64,000 nt of DNA from Glycomyces niveus (GTDB lineage: Bacteria; Actinomycetota; Actinomycetes; Mycobacteriales; Micromonosporaceae): assembly GCF_017592475.1 (NCBI RefSeq), contig NZ_JAGFNP010000003.1:310001-374000 (forward strand), given 5' to 3'. This document shows positions 40,122 to 49,055 of the stretch, in pieces. The notes beneath the pieces were generated by a model. It saw only the letters and a program-made list of their open reading frames with translations, searched no databases and had not been told where the DNA came from. Each line of letters starts with the position of its first letter. Position 1 is the first letter of the stretch. The translations under genes and the position numbers were made by a program.

Positions 40122-40685
40122 TTAGCCCGGTCGGTTTTCGACGACCGTGGCGAGGCGGGACAGGGCGCCTTTTACTTTCGCCAGTGAGAGTCCCTGGGCG
40201 CGTTGGTGTTTGAAGACCTCGGGAGCGAGCGGAGCGAGGAGGGTGTCAGCGAGCGCTTCGGGCGCGGGGATCCGGGCTTCGCGGAGGAGCGAGAGGACGT
40301 GGGCGCGCCAGAAGCCGTAGGCACCGATCTCGAAGCGGCGGCCGCCGATCTCGGTGGCGAGGGCGAGGTCGCCGTGGGCTTCGAGGAGGTCGGCCATGGC
40401 GGTGTAGAAGGCGGCGAGGCGTTCGGCGGGCGGGGCGCCGGGGCCGAGGGGCGGGGGGCCGGCGAGGAGGCCGCGCTGGAGGGCGGCCTCGTGTTCGTCG
40501 AGGAGGGCGACGGCGATGGAGGCGACGTCGGGGTAGCGGCGGTAGAGGGTGCCGCGGCCGACGCCGGCGGCTTTCGCGATGTCGTCCATGGTGACCGCGC
40601 GCGGGTCCTTGGCGGCGAAGACCTCGGCGGCGGCGGCGAGGACCTTGGCCCGGTTGCGGGCGGCGTCGGCGCGCTCTTCCTTCAT
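40122..40685 (-). CDS. TetR-family regulator of the azoreductase operon
   Basis: A 187-residue TetR protein. The HTH is at about 12-50 (KVLAAAAEVFAAKDPRAVTM, then AGVGRGTLYRRYPDVASIAV). The C-terminal SBP-like part (LADTLLAPLAPEVFKHQRAQ) matches the TetR_C_33-like ligand domain. It diverges from the azoreductase gene; two related 13-bp boxes between them are candidate operators, so it is probably the repressor of the azoreductase/SMR operon. Confidence 0.88.
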   Translation of the reverse strand: MKEERADAARNRAKVLAAAAEVFAAKDPRAVTMDDIAKAAGVGRGTLYRRYPDVASIAVALLDEHEAALQRGLLAGPPPLGPGAPPAERLAAFYTAMADLLEAHGDLALATEIGGRRFEIGAYGFWRAHVLSLLREARIPAPEALADTLLAPLAPEVFKHQRAQGLSLAKVKGALSRLATVVENRPG

Positions 40686-40707
40686 GGTGGCGATTCTAAC
40701 AGTAACT

Positions 40708-40754
40708 GGACACGGTGACCGGTTATGGGCGATCCTTAAATGGACATCGTGTCC
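40708..40754. promoter_or_regulatory. two 13-bp boxes of the TetR/azoreductase intergenic region
   Basis: GGACACGGTGACC at 40708-40720 and GGACATCGTGTCC at 40742-40754 share the pattern GGACANNGTGWCC and are 34 bp apart. The second is a perfect palindrome (GGACA, three bases, TGTCC). They flank the divergent starts and fit a TetR operator pair. Confidence 0.6.
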
Positions 40755-40773
40755 GCTTATTCGAGGAGGGCTC

Positions 40774-41415
40774 ATGCTCCTGCATCTCGACGCCAGCGCC
40801 CGTCGCAACTCGTTCAGTCGCGAGATCGGCGACACCTTCGCCGCCGCGTGGCGGGCGGCCCGTCCCGCCGCCGCGTACGTGCACCGGGATCTCGCGGCCG
40901 ATCCGCCGCCGCCGATCGGCGAGGCCTGGACCGAGCTGTGCGATTACGTGCTGGAGCACCAGATCACCGATCCCGCGCGGTACGCGGAGGCGGTGCGCAC
41001 CCCGGAGCACGCGGAGGCCTGGGCCGTGGTGGAGCCGCTGCTGGCCGAGCTGGTGGCGGCCGAGACGGTGCTGATCGCGGCGCCGATGTACAACTTCTCG
41101 GTCCCGGCGGCGTTGAAGGCGTGGATCGACCAGGTGACGTTCCCGCGGATGTCATTGGCGGGCAAGAAGTTCGTGGTCGCGTATGCGCGCGGCGGGGCGT
41201 ACGGGCCGGGCAAGCCGCGCGAGCCGTTCGACCATCACGAGCGGTATCTCAGGGATTTCTTCGCGGGGCATTTCGCGGTGGAGGACGCGGTGTTCGTGGG
41301 CTCGGAGATGGTGAACGCGCTGGTCGATCCGGCTTTGGCCGGGCGGCGGGACGAGCACGAGCGGTCGCGGGCGGCCGCGTTGGAGGCGGCGCGGTCGATC
41401 GGGGGCGGGCGGTGA
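40774..41415 (+). CDS. azoR: FMN-dependent NADH:quinone oxidoreductase/azoreductase
   Basis: A 213-residue flavodoxin-like enzyme that reduces quinones or azo compounds with NADH and FMN. The FMN-binding start MLLHLDASARRNSFSREIGD and the active-site motif APMYNFSVPAALKAWIDQVT are diagnostic. A GAGGAGG box precedes the ATG. Its TGA overlaps the start of the SMR exporter gene (GTGA), so both are made together, and a TetR repressor lies divergently. The set may detoxify and export an aromatic or cationic compound. Confidence 0.92.
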   Translation: MLLHLDASARRNSFSREIGDTFAAAWRAARPAAAYVHRDLAADPPPPIGEAWTELCDYVLEHQITDPARYAEAVRTPEHAEAWAVVEPLLAELVAAETVLIAAPMYNFSVPAALKAWIDQVTFPRMSLAGKKFVVAYARGGAYGPGKPREPFDHHERYLRDFFAGHFAVEDAVFVGSEMVNALVDPALAGRRDEHERSRAAALEAARSIGGGR

Positions 41416-41732
41416 GCTGGTGGTGGCTGCTCGCGGCGGGGGTAGTGGAGATCGCCTGGGCGATGAGCATCAAGCCGACCGAGGGGTTCACGCGGTTGTG
41501 GCCGACGGTGCTGTCGGTGGCGCTGATGGGGCTCGCGGCGTTCCTGCTGTCGGTCGCGGTGAGGGACTTGCCGACCGGGACCGCGTATGCGGTGTTCACG
41601 GGGATCGGCACGGTGGGCGCGGTGGTGCTGGGGATCGTCGTCAACCGGGACCCGGTGACCGCGGGGCGCATCGCGGCGCTCGTGCTGATCTCAAGCGGGG
41701 TGGTGCTGGCGCGGGTCGCGAGTCCCGAGTAG
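41412..41732 (+). CDS. small multidrug resistance (SMR) exporter, Gdx/SugE-like
   Basis: A 106-residue four-helix SMR transporter: WWWLLAAGVVEIAWAMSIKP, then TGTAYAVFTGIGTVGAVVLG and NRDPVTAGRIAALVLISSGV. The active Glu (VVEIAW, Glu12) and the GTAYAVF-GIG signature fit the SMR family; the GIG motif resembles guanidinium exporters (SugE/Gdx) rather than EmrE. No guanidine riboswitch is visible, and control seems to be by the TetR protein. GTG 41412 is translationally coupled to azoR. Confidence 0.9.
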   Translation: MSWWWLLAAGVVEIAWAMSIKPTEGFTRLWPTVLSVALMGLAAFLLSVAVRDLPTGTAYAVFTGIGTVGAVVLGIVVNRDPVTAGRIAALVLISSGVVLARVASPE

Positions 41733-41733
41733 G

Positions 41734-42333
41734 TCAGTCGGCGTCGGCCTGGTTGGGATCGTGGGCGACCCGGGTGCGGCGGCGGCGCCGGGGGCGCGGT
41801 CGGGGGCGGCGGAGGCCTTGGATCTGGTCGATCTCGTACCGCACGTACCAGGGTTCCCAGCCGCCTTGGCGGAACCATTGGCGGGCGCTGCGGGCGGCGA
41901 GGCCGCCGAGCACGCAGAGGGCGATGACGATCCACAGTGGCAAGACGATCAGGGCGAAGACCTCGCCGTAGGTGCGCACGACGCCGGTGATGCCCACGAT
42001 GACGTTGATCGGGACGATGAGGAGCGCGAAGGCCCTGGCCCACTGGCGGCCCATCCCGAGGGCGAGCACGGCCCACACGTACGGGACGGTGTAGACCACG
42101 AGGGCGGGGACCACGACGCCGAGCGGGTAGCTCGTGCCGACGTCGATGGCCGCTTCGATGTCGGAGAGGAGCGGCACGTCCTCGGTCTCGCCTTTGAACC
42201 AGTTGAAGAGCCGCGGGCCGATGCCGACGCTCACGCTGACGACCATGAAGAACTGGAAGACCATCATGACCTGGGCGAGGTCGACCGAGTGCGGCTTGTC
42301 GTAGAGGGCTTCCGGGTCGGTGGGTGTGCTCAT
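41734..42333 (-). CDS. integral membrane protein of unknown function
   Basis: A 199-residue protein with four hydrophobic segments (near 20-40, 70-92, 98-122 and 128-150), starting MSTPTDPEALYDKPHSVDLA and ending in a basic tail (RRPRPRPRRRRRTRVAHDP). It resembles unannotated actinobacterial four-span proteins. ATG 42333 is the first codon of the conserved part; the frame further upstream is non-conserved. Convergent with the SMR gene. Confidence 0.8.
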   Translation of the reverse strand: MSTPTDPEALYDKPHSVDLAQVMMVFQFFMVVSVSVGIGPRLFNWFKGETEDVPLLSDIEAAIDVGTSYPLGVVVPALVVYTVPYVWAVLALGMGRQWARAFALLIVPINVIVGITGVVRTYGEVFALIVLPLWIVIALCVLGGLAARSARQWFRQGGWEPWYVRYEIDQIQGLRRPRPRPRRRRRTRVAHDPNQADAD

Positions 42334-42501
42334 CACGGGCTCCAAGGGGTGCCGGGGCCTCGGCCCGCTTCGAGGTGGCGCCGAAGTGCCAACTGGCCGT
42401 TGCCCTTCCAATGATAGGGGTTCTGCGGCCCGGGCGATACGGGTGAAGACCGGCCGCTCGGCGGAGCCCGGGGCGCGAGGGTCCGTTAGGGTCGGTGACC
42501 A

Positions 42502-43203
42502 GTGGACACCTTGCGACCTTCCGATCTCGCCCGCGAGCACGGGCTCTCGACCCAGGCGGTGCGCAACTACGAGCGCGACGGGTTCATTCCGGCGGCGCGG
42601 CGGACCGGGAGCGGGTACCGGGTCTACACGGAGGAGCACGCGGCGGCGCTGCGGGCGTTCCTGGCGCTGATCCGGGCGTACGGCCACGCGGCGGCGGGCC
42701 GGATCATGAACGCGCTCAATGCAGGTGAGCGGGAAGCGGCTTTGGAGCTGATCGACCGCGGGCACCTGCGGCTGCTGCGGGACCGGGAGACGCTGGAAGC
42801 GGTGCGTGGCGCGATCGGGCACCTCACGGCCGAGCCCGCGCCGGCGCGGTTCACCGGTCCCCCGCTCACCGTGGGCGAGCTGGCGCGGCGGCTCGACGTC
42901 ACGGCGGCGACGATCCGGAACTGGGAGCAGGCCGGGATCCTCACGCCCGAAAGGGAACCGGGCACCGGGTACCGGATGTTCCAGGACGAGGACGTGCGCG
43001 ACGCCGAGCTCGCGCACCTGCTGCGGCGCGGCGACTACCCGCTGGAGCGCATCGCGACGGTGGTGCGGCAGGTGCGGACCGCGGGCGGCACGGAGGAGCT
43101 GGCGCTCGCGCTCGAGGGCTGGGGCCGCAGGCTGACCGAGCGCGGGATGGCGATGCTGGAGGCGGCGGCGCTGGTGAGCCGGTACCTCCAGGTCAAGGGC
43201 TGA
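42502..43203 (+). CDS. MerR-family regulator with two HTH domains (TioE-like)
   Basis: A 233-residue protein with two consecutive MerR-type DNA-binding domains: residues about 1-60 (LRPSDLAREHGLSTQAVRNY, then GSGYRVYTEEHAAALRAF) and about 120-180 (TVGELARRLDVTAATIRNWE, then GTGYRMFQDEDV). Between them lies a short helical part. The double-HTH layout is known for TioE-like regulators in some actinomycete clusters. The start is GTG 42502. No adjacent target with a clear operator is visible; the divergent neighbour is the membrane protein at 42333. Confidence 0.88.
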   Translation: MDTLRPSDLAREHGLSTQAVRNYERDGFIPAARRTGSGYRVYTEEHAAALRAFLALIRAYGHAAAGRIMNALNAGEREAALELIDRGHLRLLRDRETLEAVRGAIGHLTAEPAPARFTGPPLTVGELARRLDVTAATIRNWEQAGILTPEREPGTGYRMFQDEDVRDAELAHLLRRGDYPLERIATVVRQVRTAGGTEELALALEGWGRRLTERGMAMLEAAALVSRYLQVKG

Positions 43204-43262
43204 ACGCCGATCCGGGAATTGACAAGCCTTGATATCGCACTTACCATTGCAGCGTCCATCTC

Positions 43263-43293
43263 CGAAAGTTTCATGGAAACTCCGAAACTTTCG
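43263..43293 (+). promoter_or_regulatory. pair of hemicellulase operator boxes ahead of the xylanase gene
   Basis: CGAAAGTTTCA at 43263-43273 (one base off) and CGAAACTTTCG at 43283-43293 (exact) are 20 bp apart, two helical turns. The exact box equals that ahead of the GH62 gene at 11647-11657. They lie 42-72 bp upstream of the xylanase ATG, placed to block its promoter. Confidence 0.75.
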
Positions 43294-43334
43294 GGCGATC
43301 GTTTCCCCTCCTCCGCAACGGAAGTCGCTGAACC

Positions 43335-45569
43335 ATGGAACACCACCCCCGCGCGCGGCGCAGCCGCCTACGCGCCATCGCCGCCGGAGCCGGAGCGCTG
43401 GTCCTTCCCGCCGCGCTCGCCTTCGGCCAGCCCGCAGCCGCCCAAGACGAGGGCACCGTCGTCTACAGCGCGAACTTCGACGACGGCAGCGTCGGCGACT
43501 GGACCCCGCGCGGCCCGGTCACCCTCGCCGTCCAAGACGGCGCGCTCCTGACCACCGGCCGCACCGCCGACTGGAACGGGCCCGCCCTCGACCTCACCGG
43601 GATCATCGCCCCCGGCGGCACCTACGAGATCTCGCTCGACGTACGCCTCGCCGACGGCAGCGCCGGAAACCAGGTCAGCGCCACCGTCCAGCGCGAAGCC
43701 GGCGGCACCACCTCTTACGACAGCGTCGTCTACCAGGCCGCCGCGAGCACCGCGTGGACCACGCTCACCGGCCAGTACTCGATCGGCTCGGCCGCCGACG
43801 CCCTCACGTTCTACGTGGAGTCGCCGACCCCCGAAGCCTCGTACCTCATCGACGACGTGCAGATCACCGAGCTCACCCCGCCCGGTGTCGACCCGAACAT
43901 CCCGTCGCTCAAGGACGTCGTCGCCGCCGACTTCCGCTTCGGCGCGGCCGTCGACCCCCGCGACCTCTCCGGCCCCAACGCCGAGCTGCTGAACAAGCAC
44001 TTCAACCAGATCACCGCCGAGAACCACATGAAGGTCGAGGCGATCCAGCCGACCGAGGGCACCTTCACCTTCAACGCGGCCGACGAACTCCTGTCGTACG
44101 CCGAGGCCAACGGCATGGAGACCTACGGCCACACCATCCTCTGGCACAGCCAGACCCCCGACTGGTGGTTCACCTACCCGGCCGGGCACCCCAAGGCCGG
44201 CGAGCCGCTGGGCAGCACCGCTGAAGACCAGCAGATCATGCTCGACCGCCTCGAAGCGCACGCCGCCGCCCTCGCCGGGCACTTCGGCGACCGCATCTGG
44301 GCCTGGGACGTCGTCAACGAGGTCATCAGCGACAACGCCGCCGAGGTCTACCGCAACAGCCGCTGGTACCAGATCTTCCAAGGCCCCGAGTACATCTCGC
44401 ACGCCTTCCGCATCGCCCGCGAGCAGTTCGACGCCGTCGGCGCGACCGAGGTGAAGCTCTTCATCAACGACTACGGCACCGACAACCCCGCCAAGCGCGA
44501 CAACCTCTACAACCTCGTCTCCGGCATGCTCGCGAACGGCGTCCCGGTCGACGGCGTGGGCCACCAGACCCACATCAGCCTCAACACCCCGCTCACCAAC
44601 ATCGAGACGAGCATCGACAAGTTCGCCGGACTCGGCGTCCTCCAAGCGGTCACCGAACTCGACGTCGCCATCGGCGCCCCCGTCGAAGGCGTGGAGTTCC
44701 CCGAACTCCAGGCCCGCATCGTCGAGCAGGGCCACTACTACCGCGACCTGTTCGCCATGCTCCGCACCAAGGACCTCGAGTCCGTCACCGTCTGGGGCCT
44801 GCACGACGGCCGCTCCTGGCTGCGCGGCTTCAACGGCACCCGCCCGCTCGAGTCCCCGCTGCCCTTCGACGACAACCTCCAGGCCAAGTGGGCGTACTGG
44901 GGCATCGTCGACCCGACCCGCCTCCCCGAGATCCCCGAGGAGCCCGAACCCGAGTACGCCCGCGTCCAAGTGCCGTTCGCCAAGAACGCCCCCGTCATCG
45001 ACGGCGTGAAGGACAAGGCCTGGAAGAAGGCCGCCACGGTCGCCACGGGCGTCACCGTCGCGGGCAGCGCCGAGGGCGCCAAGGCCGACGTCAAGCTCAT
45101 GTGGGACGACGACGCGATCTACGCCCTCTTCGAGGTCACCGACCCGACCCTTGACGAGACCAGCGCCAACCCCTGGGAGGAGGACTCCGTCGAGGTGTTC
45201 CTCAACCCCGGCAACACCAAGGAGGGCGGCTACGGCGAGGCCGACGGCCAGTACCGCGTCAGCTTCAACAACGTGGTCACCCTGGGCGGCAACGGACCGA
45301 GCGCGGGCGCGATCACCAGCGCCGCCAAGGTCACGAGCACCGGCTACACCGTCGAGATCGCGATCGCGCTGGCCGACGGCGAGGGCGTGATCGGGGCCGA
45401 GCACGGCCTCGAACTCCAGGTCAACGACGCCACCGACGGTGTCCGCACCTCTGCGCACACCTGGTACGACCCGACCGGCCAGTCCTGGAGCACCAACGAG
45501 ATGTGGGGCATCGCCGAGCTGGTCAAGAAGGTCAAGCCCGCCACCGAACCCCTGCCCGAACCGGTCTAA
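43335..45569 (+). CDS. secreted GH10 endo-1,4-beta-xylanase with CBM22 and CBM9 modules
   Basis: Cleaves the xylan backbone outside the cell. A Sec signal at about 1-37 (ending QPAAAQ) is followed by a CBM22-like module at about 40-178 (YSANFDDGSVGDWTPRGPVT, SYLIDDVQITE), the GH10 TIM barrel at about 183-530 and a CBM9-like module at about 548-740 (APVIDGVKDKAWKKAATVAT, PWEEDSVEVFLNP). The acid/base is Glu329 in WDVVNEVISD, the nucleophile Glu441 in AVTELDVAI; WHSQTPDWWF and NDYGTDNPAKRD also match GH10. Length 744 residues. It shares an operator with the GH62 gene, so both should respond to xylan breakdown products. Confidence 0.95.
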   Translation: MEHHPRARRSRLRAIAAGAGALVLPAALAFGQPAAAQDEGTVVYSANFDDGSVGDWTPRGPVTLAVQDGALLTTGRTADWNGPALDLTGIIAPGGTYEISLDVRLADGSAGNQVSATVQREAGGTTSYDSVVYQAAASTAWTTLTGQYSIGSAADALTFYVESPTPEASYLIDDVQITELTPPGVDPNIPSLKDVVAADFRFGAAVDPRDLSGPNAELLNKHFNQITAENHMKVEAIQPTEGTFTFNAADELLSYAEANGMETYGHTILWHSQTPDWWFTYPAGHPKAGEPLGSTAEDQQIMLDRLEAHAAALAGHFGDRIWAWDVVNEVISDNAAEVYRNSRWYQIFQGPEYISHAFRIAREQFDAVGATEVKLFINDYGTDNPAKRDNLYNLVSGMLANGVPVDGVGHQTHISLNTPLTNIETSIDKFAGLGVLQAVTELDVAIGAPVEGVEFPELQARIVEQGHYYRDLFAMLRTKDLESVTVWGLHDGRSWLRGFNGTRPLESPLPFDDNLQAKWAYWGIVDPTRLPEIPEEPEPEYARVQVPFAKNAPVIDGVKDKAWKKAATVATGVTVAGSAEGAKADVKLMWDDDAIYALFEVTDPTLDETSANPWEEDSVEVFLNPGNTKEGGYGEADGQYRVSFNNVVTLGGNGPSAGAITSAAKVTSTGYTVEIAIALADGEGVIGAEHGLELQVNDATDGVRTSAHTWYDPTGQSWSTNEMWGIAELVKKVKPATEPLPEPV

Positions 45570-45588
45570 TCGCCCGGTGAGCGCATAG

Positions 45589-45618
45589 AGGGCGGGACCG
45601 CGTTCGCGGTCCCGCCCT
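45589..45618. terminator. hairpin terminator after the xylanase gene
   Basis: Fourteen-base perfect stem AGGGCGGGACCGCG / CGCGGTCCCGCCCT with a two-base loop, 20 bp after the stop; TTCTTG follows. Confidence 0.8.
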
Positions 45619-45665
45619 TCTTGCGCATTCGGCGCGGTGTCGTACCGGCGTGCCACCATTGAGGC

Positions 45666-45944
45666 ATGTGTCGCAGTGTGAAAACCCTGTTCAACTTCGA
45701 TCCGCCCGCCACGAGCGAAGAGGTCCACGCCGCCGCGCTGCAGTACGTGCGCAAGATCAGCGGCTCGACCCATCCCTCGCACGCCAACCAGGAGGCCTTC
45801 GACGCGGCCGTCGCCGCGATCGCCGCCGCCACCCAGGAACTGCTGGACAACCTGGTGACGACCGCGCCGCCCAAGGACCGCGAGGTCGAGGCCGCCAAGG
45901 CCAAGGCCCGCGCGGCCCAGCGCTTCGGCGCCGCCGAGGACTGA
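45666..45944 (+). CDS. DUF2277-family protein
   Basis: A 92-residue protein that matches DUF2277 from its start: MCRSVKTLFNFDPPATSEEV, ALQYVRKISGSTHPSHANQE and a helical end (ATQELLDNLVTTAPPKDREV). The family is small, cytoplasmic and of unknown function; its Cys-2 and the RKISG motif are conserved. It stands alone between the xylanase and a convergent phosphotransferase gene. Confidence 0.92.
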   Translation: MCRSVKTLFNFDPPATSEEVHAAALQYVRKISGSTHPSHANQEAFDAAVAAIAAATQELLDNLVTTAPPKDREVEAAKAKARAAQRFGAAED

Positions 45945-45966
45945 GACCGGTCGGCTCGAAGGCGGC

Positions 45967-46884
45967 TCAGAGCCGGTCGAGCGCGGCGCGGAGGAAGGCG
46001 TCCCGGCGCGCGTTCAATTCCTTCGCGCTCAAGTCGGTTCGACCCTGGTCGTGGACGGCCGGCACGAACTCCGCCATGTCTCCGGGCAGGTTGAGGGCGG
46101 CGACGGCGTCCCAGTAGGCGACGTCTTCGGCCTCGCCGCCGAAGCGCTCCTCCCAGCCCTCCAGCACCGGTCCGGCCGCGTCCGGTCCGAACGTCAGCGC
46201 CGCGTCCAGCCGGAGCGAGGACAGGTCGATCCCGTAGTGGCCCACTCCGGCCATGTCCCAGTCGAGCAGGCCCGTCAGGCGGTCGCCGTCCCACATCGTG
46301 TTGCCCTGCCAGAGGTCACCGTGGACCAGGACGGGCGCGCCGTCCGGGGCCGGCAGACCGTTGACCCGCTCGTCAGCGGCGTCCAGCAACGGCGTCGAGG
46401 ACTCCCTGCCCTCGCGGCGGTCGCGGGCGAAATCGCTGGCCGAGATCGGACGGGTCCGCTGCGGCAGCACAGGTGAGGGCTCGGTCGTGACCGCGTTCAG
46501 AGCGGCCGCCGCAGCCCCGAGGCCGCGCAGTCGTTCCGGGGTGGCGACGAGCGGGATGCGGCTGCGGCCGCGCAGCGCGGTCTCCAGGACGGCCCGCGTC
46601 CCAGCGGCTTCGCCGTCGGCGTCGACCGCGAGGATGCGCGGCGCCGGCACGCCTGCCCGGTTGGCCAGAAGCAATGCGGCGACCTCGGTCGCCATCCCCT
46701 CACCGCCGTCAAGAGCGGCGGTCTTCAGCACAACCTCGGTGGTCCGGCCGTCGTGCTCGATCCGCAGCATCCAGGGGTTGCCGCCCTCCCGCAGCCCGGT
46801 AGCCGACACCACCCTCGCAGCGTCGCCGACCCTCCCTGCGGCCCAGCGAAGCGCATCGGCTTGGGGGCCTTCCTCAGTCGTCAC
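45967..46884 (-). CDS. aminoglycoside-phosphotransferase-fold (APH) kinase
   Basis: A 305-residue protein of the APH/choline-kinase fold. The Brenner motif LVHGDLWQGNTMWDGDRLTG and the metal-binding LLDWDMAGVGHYGIDLSS are intact, preceded by the N-lobe with a lysine in TTEVVLKTAAL. Such proteins phosphorylate small hydroxyl compounds; resistance to aminoglycosides cannot be claimed from sequence alone. It diverges from the SDR gene at 47030. Confidence 0.88.
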   Translation of the reverse strand: MTTEEGPQADALRWAAGRVGDAARVVSATGLREGGNPWMLRIEHDGRTTEVVLKTAALDGGEGMATEVAALLLANRAGVPAPRILAVDADGEAAGTRAVLETALRGRSRIPLVATPERLRGLGAAAAALNAVTTEPSPVLPQRTRPISASDFARDRREGRESSTPLLDAADERVNGLPAPDGAPVLVHGDLWQGNTMWDGDRLTGLLDWDMAGVGHYGIDLSSLRLDAALTFGPDAAGPVLEGWEERFGGEAEDVAYWDAVAALNLPGDMAEFVPAVHDQGRTDLSAKELNARRDAFLRAALDRL

Positions 46885-47029
46885 TCCGGCAGCATACGTC
46901 CACAGCGCCCCCGAAATCGCCGAGAGGGCGACCGGCGTCGGATGCGCCGACAGGGACTAGGACCGTCCGAGGATTCCATCGCGAGGACACCGGTGGGAAG
47001 CTGAGACTCTCACATATGGGAGGTCGCTC

Positions 47030-47752
47030 ATGCGGTTCCAGGGGTATCGGGTGGTCGTGACCGGCGCCGGTCGCGGGTTCGGGCGGAGCCTGGCGGTGGC
47101 GCTGGGCCGGGACGGCGCGGAGCTGTTCCTCGGCGCCCGCGACTTCCAAGCGGCCGAAGCGGTCGCAGAGGAGGTGCGTCACGTCGGCGGGCGCGCTCAC
47201 GCCTTCGAATGCGACCTCGCCGACCCCGGGTCGGTGCGGGACTTCGCCGAGACCCTGGGCGAGGTCGCCGACCGGATCGACGTGCTCGTCAACAACGGCG
47301 CCCCGTACCTGGACACGGGCGGGTTCCTCGAGGCCGGCGACGCGCAGGTCGCCGCGACCATCGCGGCCGGAGCGACCGGGACCGTGCTGGTCACCAAGGC
47401 ACTGCTTCCGCTGCTGCTGCGCAGCGACCGGCCCGACATCGTCACGATGATCTCCGGCTGCGGCGAGTACGGCAACCACCGGTCCGAGGCGCACGAGGCG
47501 TTCTACGCGGCGAAGTCCGCCCAGGCGGGGTTCACCGAGGTGCTGTCGAAGCGGCTGCGCCCCAAGGGCGTGCGCGTCATCTCGCTCTACCCGCCCGACT
47601 TCGACAACCCCGACCCGCTGAGCCCCGAATGGGACGCCGAGCGCGGCCCTGAGGACGCCCTCTCCGCGAGATCCGTGGTCGACTGCGTCAAGTTCGCGAT
47701 CGGGCAGCCGCGCGACTGCTTCATCAAGTCGTTCTACTTCGAGCAGGCGTGA
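47030..47752 (+). CDS. short-chain dehydrogenase/reductase
   Basis: A 240-residue SDR. The cofactor motif TGAGRGFGRSLAVALG (TGxxxGxG), DVLVNNGAPY (NNAG region) and the catalytic YAAKS in AFYAAKSAQAGFTEVLSKRL are present; Ser-143-region TMISGCGEYG supplies the serine. GGGAGGT precedes ATG 47030. The substrate is unknown. It is followed by a convergent site-2 protease gene 12 bp away. Confidence 0.9.
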   Translation: MRFQGYRVVVTGAGRGFGRSLAVALGRDGAELFLGARDFQAAEAVAEEVRHVGGRAHAFECDLADPGSVRDFAETLGEVADRIDVLVNNGAPYLDTGGFLEAGDAQVAATIAAGATGTVLVTKALLPLLLRSDRPDIVTMISGCGEYGNHRSEAHEAFYAAKSAQAGFTEVLSKRLRPKGVRVISLYPPDFDNPDPLSPEWDAERGPEDALSARSVVDCVKFAIGQPRDCFIKSFYFEQA

Positions 47753-47764
47753 GGCGCGGGGGGT

Positions 47765-48883
47765 TCACGTGCGGTGCAGGTGCAGTGCGACCGCGCGGCT
47801 GATGTCGCTCGAGGTGACGATGCCGACGAGGCGGCCCGCGCTGAACACCAGGACGCGGCGGTCGGGGCTCGCCGCCAGGCGCGGGATCAGGCCCGTCACC
47901 GGCTCGTCCGGATCGGCGAGCGGGACCTCAGGGAGCGGGCAGGCGGCCTCCCGCAGCGCGGTGGAAGCGCGCCGGGCGTGCGGCACGGCGATCATCCGGT
48001 TGAAGGTGATGAGTCCTTCGACGCGTCCTAGATCGTCGACCAGCGGAAAAGCGGAGTGGCGGCGCGAGGCGGCGTACTCGCCGAGGAACGCCTCGACGCT
48101 CACGCCTCCGGAGGCGGTCTCGGGGTCCGGCGTCATCAACTCCCGCACCCGCACCCCCGCCAAGGCGGCCCCGGTGCGGGCTTGGCGCTCTTCGGCACCG
48201 GCCATGACCAGTATGAACAAGCCGAGCAGCAGCCACCACAGCCCGAATCCGAATCCGAACAGGAACTCCAGGCCGCCGAGGAGCACCAGGACCATGCCGA
48301 AGCCGCGCCCCATGCGCGCGGCCCAGACGGCCGCGCTCGCGCGGTCGCCGCGGATCGCCCAGAGCACCGCCTGGAGGACGCGCCCGCCGTCGAGCGGCGC
48401 CGCCGGCACGAGGTTGAAGGCCGCGAGCAGGACATTGATGACCGCCAAGTAGGAGGCGACCGCGACCCAGAGCTGACCGACGCCCACTGCCGCCAGCGCC
48501 CAGGCGACGAGGGCGAACACGACGGCGGAGGCGAGGCTGGCCGCGGGTCCGACGATGGCGATGGCGAACTCCGCGCGCGGGCGGGCCGCCTCGCCGCGGA
48601 TGGTGGAGACGCCGCCGAGGAGCCAGAGTGTGATGCCCTCGACCTCGAGCCCTTGGCGTTTGGCGACCACCGCGTGGGCGATCTCGTGCGCGAAGAGCGA
48701 GGCCGCGAACAGCACTGCGGCGAGCAGGCCGGCCGCGACTCGGGCGGCGGCCGGCTGCTCGGGATAGGCGTGGGAGAAGCCGGAGGTGGCGACGGCGAAC
48801 AGGAGCGCGACGGTGCCGAGCGCGCTCCAGTGCGCGCCGATCGCGACGCCGGTGACGGTGCCGAGTTTCAGGGTCGCCCCCAT
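47765..48883 (-). CDS. site-2 protease-type membrane metalloprotease with CBS domains
   Basis: A 372-residue intramembrane protease of the Rip/S2P family. The zinc-binding HEIAH is at residues 66-70 and the third ligand Asp165 in NLVPAAPLDGGRVL. Six or so TM spans are followed by two CBS domains (VRELMTPDPETASGGVSVEA and LIPRLAASPDRRVLVFSAGR), which usually sense adenylates. Members cleave anti-sigma factors or other membrane proteins; the target is unknown. ATG 48883 is chosen because it fits the family N-terminus (MGATLKLGTVTGVAIGAHWS); the frame continues upstream without family match. Confidence 0.92.
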   Translation of the reverse strand: MGATLKLGTVTGVAIGAHWSALGTVALLFAVATSGFSHAYPEQPAAARVAAGLLAAVLFAASLFAHEIAHAVVAKRQGLEVEGITLWLLGGVSTIRGEAARPRAEFAIAIVGPAASLASAVVFALVAWALAAVGVGQLWVAVASYLAVINVLLAAFNLVPAAPLDGGRVLQAVLWAIRGDRASAAVWAARMGRGFGMVLVLLGGLEFLFGFGFGLWWLLLGLFILVMAGAEERQARTGAALAGVRVRELMTPDPETASGGVSVEAFLGEYAASRRHSAFPLVDDLGRVEGLITFNRMIAVPHARRASTALREAACPLPEVPLADPDEPVTGLIPRLAASPDRRVLVFSAGRLVGIVTSSDISRAVALHLHRT

Positions 48884-49055
48884 GTTCGGAACGTACCTCG
48901 GAATCGGCCCTCGCGAGCCGCTTCCGGACCGTCCGACCGGGCGCACGCGAGGGCCGGGGTCCGGCCCCGCCGTCCTCGCCCGAGCCGCCACCGGCATTCG
49001 GGCGGTTCCCCGCCGAAGAGGCGCGGCCCCTCGCCCAGGAAGACCGGGAAGCGCG

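Noticed and set aside
43368..45782. Minus-strand open frame of 804 codons across the xylanase gene
   Set aside because: Antisense shadow of the GH10 gene; no signal, domain or ribosome site.
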